Notes: a model not told the origin generated them from the sequence alone. 45,482 bases of DNA from Phoronis australis (GCA_002633005.1 NMRA01000018.1:207641-253122), one strand, 5' to 3'. Positions 22,499 to 33,617 are shown, counted from the stretch's first letter. Numbers and translations: made by a program.

Positions 22499-23556
22499 CT
22501 TTTAATGGGTTTAAAAATAGTATTTTACTGTTAATATCTAAATTACTCACTTGTTTGGCATGCCACCATTACGGTAAAATATTTCCAGTTTATTATAGTG
22601 AAACGGCCTCTCACAATGGAATTGAGTTATGCATCAGATTGATTGAAAATCAAAAATATTTTGATGTCCAATCATGCCAACTGGTCAGTAGATAAAAACA
22701 ATAACAATAATAAAAATTCCAGCGAATTTCATTTTAAAAGCACAAGCACGGACTAAATGCAATAAGATTGTTCAAAGTTTTATCATTCCCTTTCATATTC
22801 CTTTAAATCATCCCCATGCACATTGAAGTAAATACCAGGTGATTCACTCTGGAAAACACCGTATTTTTTGGTAAAACTTGCCTGTTCTAAACAAGGAATC
22901 AAATAAAGAGTTTAACAAATACTAGCCCGGGACTCTGACCGCTAAGCTAGCAAGACCGTGCAGGAAACAGGTGATATACCTTTGTAGACAATGCCTGGTC
23001 AACCACGTCCACTGACTGTTCACTCTCAACACTAGTTTCTCTCACGGCCAGCAAGGCTTGCTGATCCATTGACATGCTGTCCCCCGACATGGCACTATTA
23101 CGATTGCGGTTATCTGTCCGTGTCGTAAGGCTATAACCAAAGCCCTGGCCTTCATAGCTAGCAAGATCCGCTCTCTCCAGAATGGCCTCTTGAATGAGGC
23201 TGATTCTTGGGCTGGGGTGTGACATTGCGAATCACACAGCACAGATAGGTTCTGAAAAGATACACACGCTGAAAAGTCTTGCTACGCAGAAGTTGGGCCT
23301 GCTTAAGTTACGAAAATTTCAGCTCAACTCGGACAAAGGTCCATGGAAAAGTTGTTCAAGATCATCACTCGGTACTTAATTTAGATGTCACCTTTTGTCT
23401 TAGCTTCCTTAAGTTTTATTATCATTATTGTATTTCTTGGAAATTTTGGACACCTGTGTGAAATAAATAAAAAATGCTGGCCAGTAAAGAATCGCATCAA
23501 TTAGTAATGGAAATTGTTCAATACTAAATTTACCTAATTTCTGTGCTTGAACTCGT
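22494..23556. repeat. First copy of an allelic duplicate block
   Basis: Repeated at 23558-25377 with scattered substitutions and small indels. The second copy starts right after a single N and reaches the same endpoint word (AACTCGT). This is what two overlapping, unmerged alleles look like when joined by a gap filler. It carries the first coding exon of the minus-strand gene. Confidence 0.8.
22980..23251 (-). CDS. Minus-strand gene, first coding exon (allele a)
   Basis: The coding part is 22980-23225 (82 codons, phase 0 exit); 23226-23251 would be 5' UTR after an acceptor (TGTGTATCTTTTCAG). An in-frame TGA sits 9 bases upstream of the ATG, which supports this as the start. The peptide begins MSHPSPRISLIQEAILERAD, continues SYEGQGFGYSLTTRTDNRNR, has a Ser/Met-rich stretch and ends VDVVDQALSTK. 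The donor is AAAG followed by GTATAT. Compared with the second copy, three of four differences in the coding part are at silent third positions, while the 5' leader has four changes in about 50 bases. That contrast supports both frame and start. The product is unrecognised. Confidence 0.58.
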
Positions 23557-23557
23557 N
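23557..23557. other. Single-base assembly gap
   Basis: One N separates two overlapping copies of the same locus. The same arrangement is seen at 33011 and 43982, so the N marks contig joins, not an ambiguous base. Confidence 0.85.
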
Positions 23558-23667
23558 ACACGCTTTTAATGAGTTTAAATATAGTATTTTACTGTTAATA
23601 TCTAAGTTACTCACTTGTTTGGCATGCCACCATTACGGTAAAATATTTCCAGTTTATTATAGTGAAA

Positions 23668-24419
23668 AATTAATAATTTTCCTCAAGGTTGGACCTCATA
23701 TCAAATTTTAAAAATTGGCAATATTGGCAGTTTGAAATTTTAACTTGAATTTCAGAGTCCCAAATTTTATAGATTGCCCCAAATTGGAATTTTTTACCAT
23801 GTCTTTAAAACACAAGGTTAAGCAAAACTCACAGAATTATGTTGAAGCTTAAGAAGAATCCCTTCCCTTGTTTTTTTTCAAAGCCTCTTAAAATAAACTG
23901 CAACACAAATCAAAGTAGACTAAAATATTCATTTTCGAATGTCTCGGTGAAAAAAAGAGTACAGCTGTGTCAGCACTTTACATGTGATCTCTCCTGAGAA
24001 TGTGGTAGTGATTGCATGAAAGAAAAAATTTGGGGGTAGGGAGGTCAAAGAAGCAGTAGAGATCCTGCGAGAAAAGCCTGGCCTGAACAGCGACCACAGC
24101 TATGATCTTCGATGAGCAATGTCTGCACTCTGTAGGGAGTGTTTGCTACTAAGATAGAACACAGATGAACATTTGTGACGAGTTTGGAATTTTTATTGTG
24201 GAGAACACTGTCTACAGACCTGGCCACCTGAGTGACAGCCTACCTGGTCCATAATCCAAAATGGCTGTAACAATCTTAGGCTGTTAAAGGACTATAAACT
24301 GGAACGCTATTAAGCTTGTTCATCAAGACAGTGAAAAAATGACGGTAAACAAACGTTTCGCAATTCACTGAACGAAGACTTATAGTTTGCTCTGGAATTT
24401 TGACGTAGGCTACTTGGGA
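23668..24419. other. 752-bp allele-specific insertion (or deletion in the other allele)
   Basis: Both flanks match 22603/22604 exactly (GTGAAA on the left, CGGCCTCTCACAATGG on the right). The block has no terminal inverted repeats, no obvious target-site duplication and no poly-A tail. It would lie in intron 1 of the minus-strand gene. A 60-codon minus-strand frame (24045-24227) inside it looks incidental. Confidence 0.6.
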
Positions 24420-24800
24420 CGGCCTCTCACAATGGAATTGAGTTATGCATCAGACTGATTGAAAATCAAAAATATTTTGATGTCCAATCCTGCCAACTGG
24501 TCAGTAGATAAAAACAATAACAATAATAAAAATTCCAGCGAATTTCATTTTATAAGCACAAGCACTGACTAAATGCAATAAGATTGTTCAGTTTTATCGT
24601 TCCCTTTCATATTCCTTTAAATCATCCCCATGCACATTGAAGTAAATACCAGGTGATTCACTCTGGAAAACACCGTATTTTTTGGAAAAACTTGCCTGTT
24701 CTAAACAAGGAATCAAATAAAGAGTTTAACAAATACTAGCCCGGGACTCTGACCGCTAAGCTAGCAAAGACCATGCAGGAAACAGGTGATATATAATTAC

Positions 24801-25072
24801 CTTTGTAGACAATGCATGGTCAACCACGTCCACTGACTGTTCACTCTCAACACTAGTTTCTCTCACGGCCAGCAAGGCTTGCTGATCCATTGACATGCTG
24901 TCCCCCGACATGGCACTATTGCGATTGCGGTTATCCGTTCGTGTCGTAAGGCTATAACCAAAGCCCTGGCCTTCATAGCTAGCAAGATCCGCTCTCTCCA
25001 GAATGGCCTCTTGAATGAGGCTGATTCTTGGGCTGGGGTGTGACATTGCAAATCACACAGCACAGACAGGTT
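24801..25072 (-). CDS. Minus-strand gene, first coding exon (allele b)
   Basis: Same exon as 22980-23251: coding part 24801-25046, ATG at 25044-25046, donor GTAATT at 24795-24800. It differs from the other copy by three silent third-position changes (two adjacent codons and one Arg codon) and one Gln-to-His change near the end (VVDHALSTK). Only one of the two copies should be counted in the gene; the duplicate is most likely an assembly effect. Confidence 0.55.
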
Positions 25073-26183
25073 CTGAAAGGATACACATGCTGAAAAGTCT
25101 TGCTACGCAGAAGTTGGGCCTGCTTAAGTTACGAAAATTTCAGCTCAACTCGGACAAAGGTCCATGGAAAAGTTGTTCAAGATCATCACTCGGTACTTAA
25201 TTTAGATGTCACCTTTTGTCTTAGCTTCCTTAAGTTTTATTATCATTATTGTATTTCTTGGAAATTTTGGACACCTGTGTGAAACAGATAAAAAATGCTG
25301 GCCAGTAAAGAATCGCATCAATTAGTAATGGAAATTGTTCAATACTAAATTTACCTAATTTCTGTGCTTGAACTCGTCTAGACAGGTAAGCATTTATTTT
25401 GGAATAAAACAGCAGAGTGGTGAGTGTGTTTGATCATGTAACTGATTGTATTACGTCTTCCAGGTCTTGTGGCAGTTTGTGTGTACTGTTTGGCCTTTTT
25501 GTTGCCTGGACGACTTTCCCACAGACGTGCTTTCACAAACATTGACGATCCATAAGAAACTAAATCACAAAGTTTAATGAATTCCAAAAATTCCACGTTA
25601 AACTGGCGTACAAGTGGAGTTTCATTTCGACAATTTCTCAATAAAAATTAACTTCAAATGAAACTAAACTTTATAGCTAGAACGGTTTGTTTGTGATATT
25701 TGAATATGAAGTTTTTGCACTTGCAGTTGCATTAATGTCACAGGTGGAGTGGGGGCAGAGACAGTTGAGTGCAACCCAACCAATGTTGACACCCACCACA
25801 TTTAATTCCTGTTAAAAAAGAAAATAATAAGAAATTTGCAATATTATAACTCATTAAATATAGTTATGAAAATAAAAGGTTTTCATTAACAGATCATGAA
25901 AAAAGTTGTTCATAATGGAAAAGAATGAAATTCAACACCAATTAATCAAACGGTGTGCCCTGTTCATTCCAGATCATCTTGTCAACAAAGAGAATCAAAC
26001 TGAAGCAGATGACAAAAACTGTGACATTCGTTTCATCTTAGCTTTCACCATTCACTAGCGTCATCACAATCCTTGCATCATTTAACTCAATAGTTGTGGT
26101 ACGTGGGGGGAAAGGGGCAAATGCCTACACCAAATGTTTGAAACATTAAAAGACACTCAACGTTTTCCTTGAGAAGTGCTAGT

Positions 26184-26330
26184 GGGCCCCAGTCGCGGAT
26201 TTAGAGAGGAAATTCACCTAGATTCCGTTTGGCAGTTCGGGGTTGCGAATGTCTGACGGGCAAAATCCTGGCTACTATTCTGTCCTAACCCCCTTCCCAA
26301 CTCAAAATCCTGGATTCGCCCCTGGGCCCC
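26184..26330. mobile_element. MITE-like element with GGGCCCC ends
   Basis: The left end GGGCCCCAGTCGCGGATTTAG is mirrored by the right end AATCCTGGATTCGCCCCTGG followed by GCCCC. Ends containing CAGGGGCGGATCC-like words are common in small animal DNA transposons. A CTA lies at each outer edge (26180-26182 region and 26331-26333), which may be a 3-bp target duplication. No open frame. Confidence 0.5.
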
Positions 26331-26509
26331 CTAAAGAGCTGTTATGCTTTGTGGATCACTTGAATTCACTTTTAATCATCTTATGTAGCTGCTCTTGACA
26401 TTCTAAACACCTACCGTGCAATTTCGCTCTTTCTGAACGTCTAATTTATGCAGTCAAAAAATAGGGACGATTTTCAGATACCTGGCATCCCATTATCAAC
26501 AAGTCTACA

Positions 26510-26730
26510 AAACCACAAAAGTATATATTTTCTGAAAGTAGAAAAGCCTGTAGAATTTAAATTTTGACTTTAAATCAATCTGCTATTAATTGGGTCACAT
26601 GACCATAATATTTAGCAAAAAGGAAATACTAGTTTTTAGAAAAATTATGGTATTGATAGCAAGATCAAGTTTTATTTGACTGTTAGCATTTCAGGTCAAA
26701 TTTAAACACAAGAAAACAAATTAGCGGTTC
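26510..26730 (+). repeat. Dispersed repeat family 2, copy b
   Basis: Diverged copy of 16745-16975, same orientation, with shared blocks in the same order (GTAGAAAAGCCTGTAGAATTT, GGGTCACATGACCATAAT, TATGGTATTGATAGCAA). Confidence 0.55.
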
Positions 26731-28361
26731 ATCAAACGATGTCATACGTACAATACCATCTATATTATACTATGTAGGGTTCCTAAGTACATATGTTTCT
26801 TTATTTTAATTAGCTTAGAACATGAATCATCATGCAGTGAAAACTAAACACCTAAAAGGTAAACAGTACAAACGTCGTTCTCGGGTAAACCAGTAATTTT
26901 TAACATGTAACCACCAGAACCGTAAGAAGCGGCGGGGCCGGGGGGACGCACACCCCCTTAAAAAAAATTGCAGGCATCAGGGTGGCAACTGATATAGGCG
27001 TGGGGCCAGGGACAGTCCAGAAAAGAAAGACTGAAACACGGAGATGAGAGAAAATTCAAGAGAACATTTGACAAATCAGTATCAGTGCATGGTTTATCCT
27101 TTGAGGGCTCTGGCCAGGATATTGTTGTTAGGCCGGATCTCCATTTTTGCAGCATAGGCCGTCTAAATGCACTTAAAAACGTACACTAAATCATTCATGC
27201 ATGTATTTCAAAAAATCATAAAAATTTGTAAAGCGAATCTTTTTCGGTGTGTATTACTTCACTGGATTTTTAAATTGAATAAGACAATTTTGCTGCAAAA
27301 TTACATTTTTCCAGAGGCCCATCTCTGACTAGGGATAGCGGACAACTGTTGCTCTATTTTTTCGTTTTATTCTTGAATTCCATTAATTTTCTTCTTAAAA
27401 ACTCAGAATTGCTTGCATGCCATTTCCATGCACATTACAAAGATGGAGCACACCATGACTGACGCACCTATGCTAAAAATAACTTGGTGTAACCATGCAG
27501 TAAGCCCGCGCACAATCTTAAGCAATCCACGGGAACTGAATTTGAACTCCAAGCATTGAAGTGTATAGATTTTCACGACACACTCTGTATCAGTCACCAG
27601 AAACCAAACTACTGGCCGTGTTTCAACAAGGGATTTTGAAACATCCCCAAAGGCACTATACCAGGGACCTCGAGACCTCACCTTTTCAAGAAATTCTTTC
27701 AGAGAATGACCATAATAAAATGAAGTTTTCCCAAAACTGAATCATCATGATGAATCCTGACCTTAGAGCCAGCAAAGACGAATACAGGTAGGTACGAGCT
27801 ACGCTGCCTGTCTCAAGTGAACGATAGCTGATCTGACAAGCAACTAGCCTAGTTCATAGAATTTCCTATATTCACACTCGCCTGTTAGATCTCAGCTACA
27901 GTTTCCTGAGACGGCTTCCAGCTACTGTCAGTGCACTGCATGGCCCTATGGCCCATTCTTACTCTCCGTGAGACATTGTTGGTTTACGGTTACTCCGGCA
28001 CATCCTAATGGCTGCATCCCCGGGATTGCCCCCAATGGCAGACGTGGGGGGTTCGGTATTGGAGGATGGAGGTATCACGCGGAGAACGGGGGGATTTGTT
28101 TGTGCCCACCCAATAATTTTTGCCTTCCTACTAGTAATACCCTGGTGACCACCTAAATTCCAAGGATCAAAGAACATCAAAAAGGACAAAGTTGACTAAG
28201 GCCTAGAAGACTGAACTTGTGGGCTTTCTTATTTCTACTCCTTTCCATTTTTCAGTAATTTTCAGTCAAAATTATCGACAGCTGCCAGTTGGCAAATTAC
28301 CCATTAGTATAGGCAACCAACAAAACCATGAAGTAACGTCGTTGGTGTACTAAATTATAGA

Positions 28362-28536
28362 CGGGCGCCAAGTTGTCTGCTTCGACCATCCACGACTTCT
28401 AGTGGTGGTTGTGGTTGGAATGCATTCCGCGCACCGGCACATGAAACTCCACGAACCCAAAATCACTGACGCGCCTTCGCTGGATATTACTACAGTTGCA
28501 ACAACTGATCTCGCGTTCTCCCACAGGAGGGGCTCC
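28362..28536 (+). repeat. Duplicated GC-rich block, copy 1
   Basis: About 175 bases, starting CGGGCGCCAAGTTGTCTGC and ending GGAGGGGCTCC, recur at 29097-29282 with a few substitutions and small insertions. No N separates them and the surrounding sequence is different, so this appears to be a true direct duplication. Frames in it are open on both strands but without good splice context. Confidence 0.7.
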
Positions 28537-28551
28537 ATGCACATGGTTCAA

Positions 28552-28578
28552 GCTCGTTGGTGGGCCCCACCAACGAGC
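28552..28578. repeat. Perfect 13-bp inverted repeat
   Basis: GCTCGTTGGTGGG, one C, then its exact complement CCCACCAACGAGC. It could form a cruciform or a short hairpin. It lies between the two copies of the duplicated GC-rich block. Confidence 0.7.
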
Positions 28579-28693
28579 ATGTGGGGCACCCGGCCGACCG
28601 TTGAAAAACTGAAACTGTACACACTAAGAGTAAGATTGTGTCGCGAGAGGGTGTGTCAGGGGTGCTGTTGGCCTGCGCCGCTGCGGTGAAATG

Positions 28694-28756
28694 CCGAGTC
28701 GTAGGCAGCTACATCGCGCCCTGAAATTCAGGGTGATGTAGGTGCCTACGACTCGG
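28694..28756. ncRNA. 63-nt near-perfect hairpin
   Basis: The 22-base arms CCGAGTCGTAGGCAGCTACA-TC and GATGTAGGTGCCTACGACTC-GG pair with one mismatch. The 19-base centre holds a second palindrome (CCCTGAAATTCAGGG). The shape resembles a microRNA precursor but is more symmetrical than usual. It could equally be a palindromic element. Nothing in the sequence shows that it is transcribed. Confidence 0.35.
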
Positions 28757-29096
28757 GTAGCTGAGTAAAAGGGTTGATATTGAATCTAGTAGATCCCGTT
28801 GGCTGGCCGGCAGTTCAGACTGAGACAGTTCCAGAGCCAGTGGTAGGCTACTCACTGACTGACTACTTGTCTACTGTCTATAAATTATAATTTGGTCCAC
28901 TTTGCCCTACCCGAGTAACATGTCCAGCACTGTCTATCACTTACAACAATCATTTTGATACGAAGTTGCAACCAGCACCACAAATTTAAGTCGATCTAAA
29001 CCGCGGACCTGCTATGATAGTATAGGTATATGATAGACCACCAGCACCACTAAGTCGCGTTCCTAGAGACCACGGACACGTTCGGCCGCGTGCAGG

Positions 29097-29282
29097 CGGG
29101 CGCCAAGTTGTCTGCTTCGACCATCCACGACATCTAGTGGTGGTTGTGGTTGGAATGCATTCCGCGCACCGGCACATGAAACTCCACGAACCCAAAATCA
29201 CGCCTTCACTGGATATTACTATCCATTACTACAGTTGCAACAACTGATCTCTCGTTCTTTCGCGTCCCACGGGAGGGGCTCC
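29097..29282 (+). repeat. Duplicated GC-rich block, copy 2
   Basis: Second copy of 28362-28536, 735 bases downstream, with an extra TATCCATTAC-like insertion near its end and CATCTAG in place of CTTCTAG. Confidence 0.7.
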
Positions 29283-30703
29283 GGTTAGCCCCCTACCCAC
29301 ATGGATCTTGAATCGCAGAAAATGAGAAAAGAATGAACGAAGGACCAGCTTCTCTTTGTTATCCCATTGAATGACCTGCAGTGCCAAAATGACTCACCCA
29401 CCCGGAAAAACTACTGCGTCCAGTCACTATGTGCGTTGAAAAGTGGCACTTGAGGTGCAACTGTAGACGGCACATCCGTCGCCCTTAATTGTCGTGCCGG
29501 TGGCCCAAGTGATTGGTAACTCGAACTGATGGGGTACTGTACTGAGTGGTAGGTGGGTTTTCGAAAAACTCTACTGCATTTTGAGTCTCATAAAGTGCTG
29601 GGGTTAATTGTTCTAGGAAGGCAAAAAGACTATACAAACTTGTTGGAACAGTACGTATGAGTCAGTGACTTTTGATTAATACTGCCGGTTAATTTTCAAA
29701 AACCTCTTTCCCCCGTCGTGGCCACCCCATAAAGCAAAGACTACAGGGTTTTGATTTGCGAAAAAGACTGCAGTGAGGGAATTCACTGCCAGGGTACTGA
29801 CAAAAATGGTTGTCAAGGTCCCTAATCACTTACACGCAAATTGTATGAAACTTTAAAAAATCTAGACAGTCTGTGTCATTGTGCCCGCAAACCAATTGGA
29901 GAGGCAGTTTTTAAGCGTCTACGACTGTGAAAACAATGGTAGCTGCCGGATTAGAAATTACATCTAAATAACTGGCTAGAGCTTAAACCTGGCGTGCATC
30001 GAGATTTTAACTTTAGACTGTCACGCTACTTGTAAACTAACAAATTTGCGTGGTTTGTTTAATTTCAACTCTGAGTCTGAAACGCCGTCTTTGCTCAAAA
30101 ATTAGACTTTGTCCTGAGCCTCCAGACTTACCCTGGCTGGGGCCTGAGTACTTGACCCGCCGAAGGTGAGGAAACATGAACAGCAAACACCGTGTTTAAC
30201 CGCAGGTCTACTATATAGCCTAGTTGTGTTGTATTGGTCTGAATTTTGGAAGTGCGAGTAAACCAGTAACGAACCATCTGTAATATATCGATAGTCAAGT
30301 ATTAGCTCCGTTTATTGACGATTTTCAATTAAGAATGAGGTTCTGTGATTCAGTCATAACAACTTTGCAACGATAAACTAGGGCCACTTTAAACATTAAA
30401 AACTAATGACATAAACTACTTCAAAAAGTAAGTATACGATTTTTCTCTCCCAATTTTAGAGAAATTGAGAAAATTGACATGTTTCATAGGCCTACATGTA
30501 GGAGTTCAGTAGGAAATTCTCGACAGAACACGGTTTAAGAGGAAAAACACTAATCAGAAAACGAAAGACATGAATTTATAGTTTAAATATTTTTGCTTGT
30601 TAAAGGTTCTTTTCACTCACAATTACCCGCGGACTAAGCTTTCATCACAAAACGTTTCCTTTGCCATGATCAACTGAAATCCAGCACCATAACCGGCCTC
30701 CTG

Positions 30704-30840
30704 TTCAGTAACGCTAGGACCTCGCTAAAAAGCAAGACTTCGCGAGATTACGTGAGATATTGCCGTGCATTTTAAATAACAACACGTGACTTTGACTACG
30801 TTTTAGCTAGGTCCTGGCGTAGGTCCTAGCGTCTACTGAA
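30704..30840. mobile_element. MITE family TTCAGTA, copy 1
   Basis: The ends TTCAGTAACGCTAGGACCT and AGGTCCTAGCGTCTACTGAA are inverted repeats. Similarity may extend about 12 bases further out on each side (CCGGC-like words). The inner block GCAAGACTTCGCGAGATTAC is shared with the copy at 41406-41530. No open frame. Confidence 0.7.
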
Positions 30841-31708
30841 TGCACGCCGGGTTTCAATCAGGGTCACGTGACAATGCATAATTGACGGGATGGCACACCC
30901 CGTCAAAAGTGATGACTTTTTGAAACTTATTGTATTGCTGACGCATTGGATGACATGTTTAGAAATGGAAATCATTTCATCTTGGTGAGGATAGGTTTGA
31001 AACGTCATCGTTTTGTGTCTTTGTCTCGGATGAGCCTGCTTTGAATGTGGGTGTTTTTCAGTGTTCAAAAACATTTTTGACGGATCACATGAGTACAGAA
31101 ATTTTCCAAGTAATTCGTACTCATGCTAAATTAACCTTTAAACCAATGAGATTCAATTAAGAATTACCCGAAAAAGTTCCCTTATCCTTTTAAATTAAAG
31201 CCATGTTTCTTAAACAATTTGTGGCTGTTTTTCGACTATCAAATTTTCCTAAAAGCGTGCTCTCTCATCGCAGGAAAAATCTTTAGATATATTTCAAATT
31301 TTCCGACTGAACACATATATTTTTAACTTATCTCCATGTTCAAAACACACATAGTACGCTTGCTTTTTTAGCAGTTTACATTCCACGTCTACTCAATGCA
31401 CCGGGACAAGTATTCGTTTTTTGCCGCTCACGGACGTATAGTGATTTCATTTGAACTCGCAGCCGTTGCATGCACGTATACATACGATAGGAGGATGTTA
31501 ATTCGAGAATAGAAAGTGTCTCAAGGTTTGTGCTGTCTAATACTCGCTCAAACCAGTAATTTTCTTTTCCGAGCATGCCATCATCAGTTTAGTACGGATG
31601 TACTTAATCCATAGTAGGCCATACTATTTTTCAACCTTGTCAAAAGTAAGGCACCCATTATCCGCACAAACACTACAAAACAGGTCTCCTGGTGTCAACC
31701 ATTAAGTT

Positions 31709-32301
31709 TTATTAATGTAAATTTAATTCATTGTCACTGGTATTGTTTTCTGACACTAAAACTACCGCACGCTTGTTTTCTAGCTACAGTTGAGTTGCTT
31801 GCAAGCCGTCACAAACTTCAGCATCAGTACCCATCGTCAGTTTTCCTCGGTGTGAATTCCTCACTGGCGCTGACACACAGATCACAGGACTATTGACGGG
31901 CCTTATACAGACAACAGAACCAATTATGGATTTTTGGGTTGATTGAATTTTCATCCATTCACTTTTCTGTGACAATGAAGGCCGTGTTGTTGAGAAGGCT
32001 TTGGATTTTGTTGGGATATCTCAGTTATTCAAGGACTCCTTGTTTGTGTCAAGTCTCAATTAAAAAGCTTTGTGTGAACTACTTAAAAAGATTTAAAATA
32101 CTGGGGCAACATGATCGAACCCTTCTGTGACATCCAAGGATGGCGTCGAAGAATACGACGAAGTCGACAATTATCTAGTTGACGTCATCAGGGGACCACT
32201 TCACTGGCGTGATGCAGTTGACGATGTACTTGTACCGTGTTGACAGGACTAGATCGATGGTGACACGGTATAACTTATTAGTGGACGGTCACCTGACCTG
32301 A
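31709..32301. repeat. First copy of second allelic duplicate block
   Basis: Repeated at 33012-33617, directly after the N at 33011, with few substitutions and a 13-base indel (absent here near 32050). The 709 bases after this copy (32302-33010) have no counterpart after the second copy. Confidence 0.8.
31794..32063 (+). other. Broken coding-like frame
   Basis: After an acceptor-like run (CGCTTGTTTTCTAGCTACAG), one plus-strand frame is open for 50 codons (FPRCEFLTGADTQITGL, TTEPIMDFWVD), hits TGA at 31944-31946, then continues 38 codons (DNEGRVVEKALDFVGISQLF). In the allele at 33012-33617 a 13-base insertion extends the second part to 50 codons (ending at 33402). A third patch in another frame (33431-33556) reads DEVDNYLVDVIRGPLHWR. 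This looks like a decaying exon or mobile-element ORF. The family is not recognised, and a minus-strand frame over the same bases is also open. Confidence 0.25.
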
Positions 32302-33010
32302 GGTTATGTCCCCAGCATGATGAAAAAGGACTTTGGTTTTCACCTTGCTTATCAAATCGACCATATTTTGGAAACTTCCCTCGCTTGAAAGGGGTCCGTC
32401 GGTGGTCATATTCAAATTAGTTTCTCACCTGTTTCAGACTGAGACTGCAGTGGCGTTGTTTTCGTTGAGAGATTATTTTTGCCCCAGTTGTCACGAAATT
32501 GGTTGAGCGACACAACAAAATAGAAAATCACCTGTCAGTGATGTCACACTTACTAACATATTCACCAGTCAATGATTCATCGGATACCATTTTTTTCTGG
32601 TTTTGTTGTTAAATGCAGTACAATGTTAAAAATGCACATAAAAATAACTGAAATTGGAATGCACTTTTTATCTATAACACCGGTATCACTGAATTATTCA
32701 GTTGTGCAGTTGCCCCTAAGATTTTAATTAAGTTTGTGGTGTGTTTAAACTGAAACAAAAACATATTTGTCCATTGGGTTGAAGTTAATCGATACGCATT
32801 GATGATTTCAAATTATCGATGTTCAGTTTCCGTTCATTTAAAATACACTCACTCGAATGGATCGAAACGAAGACTCACTGGCGTGATATGATATTGATGG
32901 TTTCCTTAACATTATAAACCTCATGGGATTTGACAGAATTTGAATGCAAGTCAGCAACGGTGCGGAGTTATTGTCAACGGAGATACACTGAACTTGATGA
33001 ACGGGGGGGG

Positions 33011-33011
33011 N
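33011..33011. other. Single-base assembly gap
   Basis: One N preceded by a run of G and followed by a repeat of sequence from 31709 onward. Confidence 0.85.
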
Positions 33012-33617
33012 TTATTAATGTAAATTTAATTCATTGTCACTGGTATTGTTTTCTGACACTAAAACTACCGCACGCTTGTTTTCTAGCTACAGTTGAGTTG
33101 CTTGCAAGCCGTCACAAACTTCAGCATCAGTACTCATCGTCAGTTTTCCTCGGTGTGAATTCCTCACTGGCGCTGACACACAGATCACAGGACTATTGAC
33201 GGGCCTTATACAGACAACAGAACCAATTATGGATTTTTGGGTTGATTGAATTTTCATCCATTCATTTTTCTGTGACAATGAAGGCCGTGTTGTTGAGAAG
33301 GCTTTGGATTTTGTTGGGATATCTCAGTTATTCAAGGACTCCTTGTTTGTGTCGAATGAAAACGTGAAGTCTCAATTAAAAAGCTTTGTGTCAACTACTT
33401 AAAAAGATTTAAAATACTGGGGCAACATGATCGAACCCTTCTGTGACATCCAAGGATGGCGTCGAAGAAAACGACGAAGTCGACAATTATCTAGTTGACG
33501 TCATCAGGGGACCGCTTCACTGGCGTGATGCAGTTGACGATGTACTTGTACCGTGTTGACAGGACTAGATCGATGGTGACACGGTATAACTTATTAGTGG
33601 ACGGTCACCTGACCTGA
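33012..33617. repeat. Second copy of second allelic duplicate block
   Basis: 606 bases matching 31709-32301, including a 13-base segment (GAATGAAAACGTG) that the first copy lacks. Confidence 0.8.

Larger units (their letters stand above)
23558..25377. repeat. Second copy of the allelic duplicate block
   Basis: Matches 22494-23556 in the same order, but interrupted by 752 extra bases at 23668-24419. Beyond 25377 the sequence continues uniquely. Confidence 0.8.

Noticed and set aside
22270-22695. 141-codon open frame on the plus strand, the longest in the window
   Set aside because: It overlaps a minus-strand exon (22433-22498) that has better splice context, crosses the start of the allelic block and has no recognisable motif. 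After 22604 the second allele continues with the 752-bp block.
28362-28375. TGGCGCCCG on the minus strand, like an LTR-retrotransposon primer-binding site
   Set aside because: Only nine or ten bases match, and neither long terminal repeats nor gag/pol frames are nearby.
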